From positions 571,393-635,392 of the forward strand of contig CAUYUJ010018727.1 of assembly GCA_963575745.1 (NCBI GenBank): DNA of 64,000 nt, read 5' to 3'. How positions within the stretch are numbered: the first letter of the stretch is position 1; every line of letters begins with the position of its first letter. Of this stretch, positions 57,880 to 64,000 are shown piece after piece. Made by a program: the position numbers and the translations under genes. The notes under the pieces are model-generated. The model was not told where the DNA came from. It made no database searches and was given only the letters and a program-made list of their open reading frames with translations. The stretch comes from Prorocentrum cordatum (Eukaryota > Sar > Dinophyceae > Prorocentrales > Prorocentraceae).

Positions 57880-58225
57880 GGCGGGGAACCGCATGCGAAC
57901 GCATGCGAACCCTGCTCCTGGGGCCCTCGGTGGAGCTCCGAATGGGGCCACGAACCGTGTGAGGGGTGCGCCGAAATGGACGCGCGGTGGGCGGGGAACC
58001 GCATGCGAACCCTGCCATTGGGGCCTTCGATGGAGCCCCCAATGGGGCCACGAACCGTGTGAGGGGTGTGCCGAAGTTGACCTGGGGTGGTCGGGGAACC
58101 GCATGCGAACCCTGCTGCCGGGGCCCTCGGTGCAGCTCCCTATGGGGCCACGAACCGTGTGAGGGATGTGCCGAAATGGTGGGCAGGGAACCGCATTCGA
58201 ACCCTGCCACTGGGGCCTTCGGTGG
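57880..58225. repeat. Family Z tandem array, ~92-104-bp units, about 3.6 copies
   Basis: Units start GGTGGGCGGGGAACCGCATG CGAACCCTGC and contain GGGGCCACGAACCGTGTGAG GGGTG and GCCGAAAT. The first unit has CGCATGCGAACGCATGCGAA duplicated. Confidence 0.9.
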
Positions 58226-58619
58226 AGACCCCTATGGAGAAGCCTTTGGGAGGAGAGGCACGTATGGGAGATGAGAGAGGCGGAGGCAGCGGGAGGAGGA
58301 GGATGAACGCAGGGACCGTCTCTTCAAAGCGAGGACCCAGCACCACAGGATGGTTGGGAACAAAAAAGACATCGGATCTCTGGGTACCCCACGCCTTTTC
58401 CCAATCCCCCCTTCTCGTCGGACCCACCTTTTTGCAGACCCTCCACGGCCTGATGGGAGGGCCACAAGCACGAACAGTCTCCAGGGGTCGGGTGTCTTCT
58501 TTCTTTCAGTACGGGGTCGTCAAAAGTCCCGACCCAGTCCCAGGCCCGGCTTCTCAGCCTGAGTCGGTTTCTGACGGTCCAGGGTTTGGCGAGGGGCCCC
58601 AAAGGACGAAAACGGTGAA
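58226..58619. other. No gene seen
   Basis: Mixed-composition DNA. Confidence 0.3.
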
Positions 58620-58890
58620 AACAAATCCGTCTCGAATTTGGGTGATCCTCTTCGTCCTGTTCTTTCTCGCCCCGAAGGTCCAGTCGATACGATTTGAAAT
58701 TGATTATGGCCGGCTTTATCCGATTCGATTCCGATATTCCGACGATCCGATCCGGCCCGATGATTAAATGGCGTTGTAGTGCAGCCGATCTGTTTGGATT
58801 CTGTCTCCATGCTGATGCAGCCATTTCCGACGCATATTTCGATTCCGTGTCGATATCCCGATTCGACGCTGACTGATTTTGTCCTTTTGT
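58620..58890. repeat. Degenerate CGATTC-type short-period region
   Basis: TTATCCGATTCGATTCCGAT, ATTCCGACGATCCGATCC and TTTCGATTCCGTGTCGATAT. Same texture as 34430-34640. Confidence 0.45.
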
Positions 58891-59694
58891 CCTCCTTTTC
58901 TGTCTGGCGTCTTCATGTTTCTTAAGTTGTTTCTTCGCATTCCCGCCCTGCATAGTTATAGTCTGCACCAAGATGATAGTTGTTCGAAGTTTTGATATTG
59001 TCCCTGCGTTCTGCGAGTTGTCTATCAGACCGGTGTGGTAAGACGCGACGGCGCTGGCTCGCCTACGTCGGGAGCATTAGCAGGATTACGATTGAGGGAA
59101 AACGCGCTGGCGGCGCGCGCAAGGGTGTGGCGGCGGGGGGCCAGCCTTCCACGAAGGCGTAGGAGCTTCCAAGAAGCTCGGGGGGCTTCTAAGAGGCCAC
59201 TGGGCCCTTCAAGGAGGGGGGGGGTATCGAAGGAGGAGAGGCCTTCTCAGAAGCCATCCTGGCTTCCCTGCCAAGAAGCCCCGCTGCCTTCCGAGACGCA
59301 GCTCGGGGTGCTGCCAGAGGCGTCCCTGGCCCAGGGTGTCCCCGAGAGGCCCGAGGAGGCCCAGTGTGGCCTTCGGAGCACCCCTCACGGGGCCCCCGGA
59401 GCCGCAGGGGCTCCCAAAGGGAGCGAACAGCTGGGGGCATCTTGGGCCCGGACCACTCGCGGCAGCCCGAGGCGCAGTTCTTCCAGGCCGGCCTCCTTGG
59501 GCCAACCCTGCCCACGCGGTGGCGCAAGAGTGGCCTGTGGCGCGACCCGAAAGGAGCGCACTGTGATTTGGCCCGCCCTCGCCACTCCAGAGACTGTCAG
59601 AAACCGAAGCAGGACCGTCCTCCCGCGGCCTGCACCCCTTCCCCCCCCCCCCCCCATCCCTGGCCGCCGGCCGAGGAGGCGGAGGCGGGGAGCA
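58891..59694. other. No assured gene
   Basis: 58900-59040 is AT-rich. 59140-59560 is GC-rich with AAGAAGCC/GGCCCGAGG words and open frames in all phases. Confidence 0.3.
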
Positions 59695-59820
59695 GCCCCA
59701 TGGAGGTGCTGCGGCGGACCCTCGCGCAGCCGGTGACCATCACGCCGCCGCCGCCGAGCGTCCCGGAGCAGGAGGCCCGCCCGCGCCTCCTGGGGGCAGA
59801 CGGCAACGGGAACGGGTGGG
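59695..59820 (+). CDS. Candidate exon (MEVLRRTLAQPVTITPPPPS)
   Basis: In-frame ATG at 59700, then EVLRRTLAQPVTITPPPPSV PEQEARPRLLGADGNGNG with G or C third positions. A GT at 59816 could be a donor. The long C run upstream is a possible acceptor tract. Unknown family. Confidence 0.35.
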
Positions 59821-60044
59821 GGTGTGCAGCAACCGTGGGGGGATGGGGGAATGCGGGGAAGTGCCCTTTCCAGGGGCACTTACCAGCACCGCCACCGCGG
59901 GCCAAAGAGGGGTGCGAAGGCGCACGGGTTTCCTCACCCCGCGTTCGTGGCCTTCCGTTATGGGCCCGCTGGGTTCATACCAGGGGGGTGGCAGGGAGAA
60001 AGGGAAGGGAGAGGGGAGGAGGTGGAGAGGGGAGGTTTCAACCT
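59821..60044. other. No gene seen
   Basis: G-rich spacer before the pyrimidine tract. Confidence 0.3.
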
Positions 60045-60140
60045 TCTCCCTCCTCCTCCTTCTCCCTCCTCCTCCTTCCTCCTCCTCCTCCTCCTCCTCC
60101 TCCTCCTCCTCCTCCTCCTCCTCCTCCTCCTCCTCCTCCC
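60045..60140. repeat. (TCC)n microsatellite
   Basis: CTCCTCCTTCTCCCTCCTCC then ~70 bp pure TCC. Confidence 0.9.
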
Positions 60141-60489
60141 GTGTCGGGGGGGGCGTTATCACTCTGCGGTCCCCAGTCCTGGGCGCGCCTCGCCCTCAGG
60201 CGCGCCTCGCTAGCGAGAGGCCGGTGGACCTCGAGATCCGAAGGCGCAGCAGCATCGGGGGCCCTCAAGCGGTGCGGTGACTGCTCCGTGTGGTGGGTAG
60301 GTGGGGGTTCGGGGTGGCCACACGGTGTTGTGACTCCAGCCGTTCTCCGAGGATGTCTCGGTCGGGGTCACAACGCTGTGTTGGGACTCGGGCCGTTCTT
60401 CGAGGATGTCGTCTCGGGCAATTGGGGCCTCCAAGGTTCCAAAGTGGTGCGGTGACTGGCCGTGCGGTGAGGTCTCGGTCTTGTCGGGC
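60141..60489. other. No gene; short tandem words
   Basis: CGAGGATGTCTCGGTCGGGT at 60350 echoes GAGGATGTCGTCTCGG at 60401, and GGCCGTTCTTCGAGGATG echoes AGCCGTTCTCCGAGGATG, a ~52-bp direct repeat. Confidence 0.45.
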
Positions 60490-60658
60490 CGGACAGCAGG
60501 GAGGGGTTACGAAATCTGCTGCATGCAGCTGGTTTCGGCCCCGCCGCCGTGCCCATTCCTCGATACATGGGCGCCTCTTGGCGCAGGGAGGCGCCTGGAA
60601 AATCAGCTACGTGAGCTGATTCTCAACCCCCCCTTTCTGCGTTATCCCCCTCTTTCGC
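60490..60658. repeat. Family I miniature element, copy 3 (left TIR eroded)
   Basis: GTCGGGCCGGACAGCAGGGA GGGGTTACGAAATCTGCTGC ATGCAGC to GTTATCCCCCTCTTTCG. Confidence 0.75.
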
Positions 60659-61159
60659 CCGCCCCGATCTTTGGGGGTTCCAAGGTCACGGCACGATCTC
60701 CCACAGCATTGCAAAACATGGCCGCAACCACAAGATGTTCCACATATCTTTCAACACGCTCCCTGCCCTGCCCACCCCCCTCGTCCGCGCACACGAGCCA
60801 TGGAGCGCTAACATCCTTCTCTTTCTTCGGACCCCTGCTTCGGCGCACCGGGTCCCTCCTCCTGGCGTCTGCAGGCCTCTCTGCTGCGAGCAGGCAAATC
60901 ACGTCGGGAGGTCTTTGCAGATTTTTGTTACCTGTGGGGGGGCCTTAGCCGGGCCCTGTGGGCCGTCGACAGATTATCATGTAGGATGGCAAGGCCGTTC
61001 CTGGGGAAGCGACCCAGACCACCAGGGAACCACGCTGTGAAAGAACATGACGTCGGAGGTCTGTTCCTGCATCCTCTCCTCGTCTCCCCCACTCCTGCTC
61101 TTCCCTTCTCTGTATCCTCAGTCCTGCTTGCTTGCTTCTTTTACCAGTCGTCCTTCTCC
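60659..61159. other. No gene seen
   Basis: Mixed-composition DNA. No repeat family recognised. Confidence 0.3.
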
Positions 61160-61215
61160 CACCTCCTCCTCCTCCTCCTCCTCCTCCTCCTCCTCCTCCT
61201 CCTCCTCCTCCTCTC
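61160..61215. repeat. (TCC)n microsatellite
   Basis: About 55 bp of TCC. Confidence 0.9.
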
Positions 61216-61479
61216 CCTCTCTCCGGGGGGCTCTCCCGCCTCATCCCCAGACCACGCGGTGACCTCCAGAAAAAGATGGCATGACTTCGAGCGATCCCCA
61301 CCGAAACCTTACGAATTTGCTCCCGGCGGCGCGCTGTCTCCTAATTGGCCGACAGTTGCCGTGTTTGGATTTAACGGTTTAACCGTGTTCCATGTAGTCA
61401 CGCTAGTTCATGTTATGTTATCTTATGTCTTGTTCAGTTCTCGACCGGCTGGCGTGACGTCGTGACGCTTGCGACGTTA
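61216..61479. other. Transition to pentamer satellite, no gene seen
   Basis: GC falls sharply after 61360. TATGTTATCTTATGTCTTG at ~61415 heralds the satellite. Confidence 0.4.
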
Positions 61480-63145
61480 GATGCGTCGTCTGTTATGTTG
61501 TTCGTCGTCATTTTGATGTGTCTCTTCCGATAGCGTATGGTATGGTATGCTCATCTCTGTCACCACGTGTTTCGGATTTGTTGGTGTGCGATGCTCTGTG
61601 GCACTATGATATGGCATGACATGGTATGTCAGCTTTTGTTATAGTATGCATGTTCCGTGATGCTATTGACAGTTCGGTTCTGGCATCGAATAGTATGATA
61701 TGTTATGCTAGTATGTTTCGTTATGATTCGCTTTCGTGTTATGATAGGTTCGGTGGTGTTACGATGATATGATAAGATATGTATGGCATGGTGTGTTACG
61801 CTATGCTCGGCTCTAGTATGTTATGTTGTGTTATGTCGTCTTATGGTATGTATTGGTTTGCTATAGAATGTATGTGATAGTATGCTTGTTGAGGTCTCGG
61901 CTCACCGTATGATATGTACTGTTGGTATGTGTCGATATCTTATGCTGCCGTGTTATGATATGCTCTGCGATGCTGTGCCATGATTTTAGGTGCTCTGTCT
62001 AGGTTTGTCATGTTCTGCTCGGGTATGTTATGTTATGGTGTGCTCTGTCGTCTTCTGCTAGGTCATGCTCTTCTCTTGTATGGTCTGGGGTGTTCGCAAT
62101 GCCCTATGTTGTCATGGTATTGCTATTGTATGGTTTGTCGTATTCCCCCATGCTCGTTGTATGTCCGGACCTGATATGGCGTGCCATCTTGTGTTCTCGC
62201 GTGTTCGTCGTCGCGATGTCCTGCTGTTGTGTTATGATATGTTCGGTGTTGCTATGTCATGGTATGATATATGTTATGACAAGCTGTGTTGTGTTGTACT
62301 ATGTCCAGCGATTTTATGTTTTTGTTGTCGTCTGATATTGTATGCTATGCTCGTGTATGTTATGTGATGTTATGTGATGCAGTATTATGTCATGGTATTG
62401 ATATGTTATGTTCTGGCATGTCATCTCATGCTCTGTTGCGGTATGTCATGAGCTGCTCTGCCATGTTGTGTTATGCCGTGTTCGTCGGGTTATGTAATGT
62501 TCTGTGTTGGTATGTTCTGTGTTAGTTATGTGATGTTCTGTCATGTTATGGTGTTTTGCTCTGGTATGGTATGTGATGTTATGTCATGCCCTGTGTTGCC
62601 ATGACATTGCTATGTTATGTCCTGTCATGCTCGTGTTATGTTCTGGCATGGTCTGTTGTGGCATGGCGTTCTCTGTCGTGTTCGTCTCAGTTTTTTTTGT
62701 GATGTTGTGATATGTTCGGTTCTTTGTTGTTGTGCCATGATATGGTATGTTATGTTAAGGTTTGTTATGTTAGGCTCGGCGCTGTTCTGCTACGTTGTTA
62801 TATGTCGTTTCTGTTCTGGCATGGTCTGTTCTAGTATGTTATGGGTTGTTATAATGTGTCATGACATTGGCATGCTCTGTTCTGCCATGTTATGTCATGC
62901 TCGTGGTATGTTCTGGCAAAGTATGTTGTGTTATGTCGGTTTCGTCTTCGCTATGCTCGGCTGTCGTGTCATGATCAGTTCTGCGATACTGTGCCATGAT
63001 ATGATACTGTCTGAACATGTGTGTTTTGTTGTGCTCGGCTATGTTACGTTATGTGGTGTTATGTCGTCTTCTGGCATGGCATGCTCTGTCATATTATGTT
63101 ATACTCTGTTCCGTTCTGTCATGCTCTGTTCTGGCATGTTGTGTT
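61480..63145. repeat. Degenerate ATGTT/TATGC pentamer satellite, ~1.7 kb
   Basis: Words TATGT, TATGC, CATGT, TCTGT, GTGTT follow one another at 5-bp spacing for long stretches, for example TATGTTATGTGATGTTATGT at 62355. Boundaries are sharp: GC-rich DNA before 61400 and GGGCGCGAGGCGGG after 63150. Several Met/Cys/Leu-rich frames are open because 5-bp units cycle through all phases. They are not genes. Confidence 0.9.
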
Positions 63146-63728
63146 CTGCCGTGTTCATCGAGGGCGCGAGGCGGGATACCCAGGACTCGGGAATCATCGG
63201 GGCAACTTGTTGTCTGGCGGCCGCGGCATGCAGGGTGGGGTTGGCTAGGGGGCCTGTTGCAATCTAACAACCCTGACCTGTCGGGTGGGGGCAAAACAAA
63301 ATAAGCACGGTGGGCCTGCTCACACGACCCTGGTCTCTGATGGGGGTCGGTTCCTTCCTCGCCCTGGGGCCACCAGAAAATGGCCCGCAACAGGCGGGCA
63401 GGCATAAAGTGACCCAAAATCGCTCTTAAACCATGACCCTGGGTCACACGGTGCACGAGAGGCGTACGCTCCCTCCCCCCACGTTTGTCGCCCCCCGTTA
63501 ACAAACTCCCAAGACAAAAGAACAAGCACGGCCCCGTGATAAGGCCGAGAGCATCCAGGGCCAAGACCCGTATCGCGGCCAAGCAGGCATATTTTGAGAC
63601 GGAGCCCCCACACACTGCGACTTCGGCGGTCTCGCGCGTCGTGGCGGTCAGGCAGAGACCCCCACGCTCACATCGCACACACCCACACACACACACACAC
63701 TTTTGGCGTCGCGGCCCTGACACACTCA
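63146..63728. other. No assured gene; CA-rich run at 63677-63702
   Basis: Mixed-composition DNA followed by CACACACCCACACACACACA. Confidence 0.4.
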
Positions 63729-63889
63729 CCACCCACCAAACCACCCCAACCCAACCCGAAGGCTCAGATTTACCCTCAGCTTCCAGTGGGGGGGGGTCGG
63801 GAAACATCGAAAAAACACATATGGAACCCTTACCCCCCCCAACCCGAAATTCGGGTCTTCGGGTTGGGTTGGGGTGGTCTGGTAGGTAG
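63729..63889. repeat. Family J miniature element, copy 2
   Basis: CCACCCACCAAACCACCCCA ACCCAACCCGAAGGC to CTTCGGGTTGGGTTGGGGTG GTCTGGTAGGTAG. GAAAAAACACATATGGAACC inside. Confidence 0.8.
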
Positions 63890-63911
63890 TCACACACACA
63901 CACTTTTGGCG

Positions 63912-64000
63912 TTGAGGAGGAGGAGGAGGAGGAGGAGGAGGAGGAGGAAGAGGAGGAGGAGGAGGAGGAGGAGGAGGCGGAGGCGGAGGCGGAGGCGGAG
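63912..64000. repeat. (GGA)n then (GGCGGA)n microsatellite at window end
   Basis: GAGGAGGAGGAGGAGGAGGA passing into CGGAGGCGGAGGCGGAGG. Continues past the window. Confidence 0.9.

Noticed and set aside
61980-63267. Met/Cys/Leu-rich ORFs that look like membrane proteins
   Set aside because: A pentamer repeat read in 15-bp cycles gives hydrophobic residues without stops. Several frames are equally open.

Overview
The window looks like nuclear DNA of a dinoflagellate. Three things point there. A complete 22-nt dinoflagellate trans-splicing leader is fused to the 5' end of a retrotransposon at 47952-47973. A decayed leader lies upstream of an intronless gene at 8818-8841. The codon-like segments are GC-rich at third positions and sit as short islands, several behind pyrimidine-CAG acceptors, in a sea of repeats. 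The overall GC is far above that of Symbiodiniaceae, so a Prorocentrum-like genome is a reasonable guess, but the species is inference.

Layout. 0-5 kb: terminal-inverted-repeat (TIR) miniature elements, one nested inside another, then degenerate ~12-bp CTTGGGGCC arrays. 5.2-8.4 kb: a ~90-bp tandem array flanked by the 12-bp arrays in opposite orientation, plus two copies of a ~45-bp array carrying TGACGTAA. 8.8-9.7 kb: the best single-copy gene, an SL-tagged five-repeat protein. 10-24 kb: a helicase remnant, a direct duplication, miniature elements and (TCC)n tracts. 24.76-25.2 kb: a large-subunit rRNA fragment. 25-47 kb: repeats, strong hairpins, a ~1 kb GGA/GAA tract, isolated candidate exons, and an inverted pair of tandem arrays (38.3 and 46.1 kb). 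47.95-54.92 kb: a ~7-kb LINE-type non-LTR retrotransposon with zinc-finger/coiled-coil ORF1, AP-endonuclease, reverse transcriptase, RNase H and C-terminal zinc motifs. It is interrupted by frame switches and flanked by similar (TCC)n sequence. 55-61 kb: a minus-strand hypothetical ORF and more repeats. 61.5-63.1 kb: a degenerate ATGTT pentamer satellite.

Most long open frames in the window, on both strands, come from trinucleotide or 12-bp repeats and are not genes. Real coding content is low: the retrotransposon, one repeat protein, one lower-GC hypothetical ORF, decayed gene pieces and perhaps ten single exons. I see no operons, bacterial signals, CRISPR array or tRNA. Repeat families are given letters here (A, B, C ...). 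Their ends were read by eye and may be off by several bases. Exon calls rest on codon pattern and splice-like flanks only.
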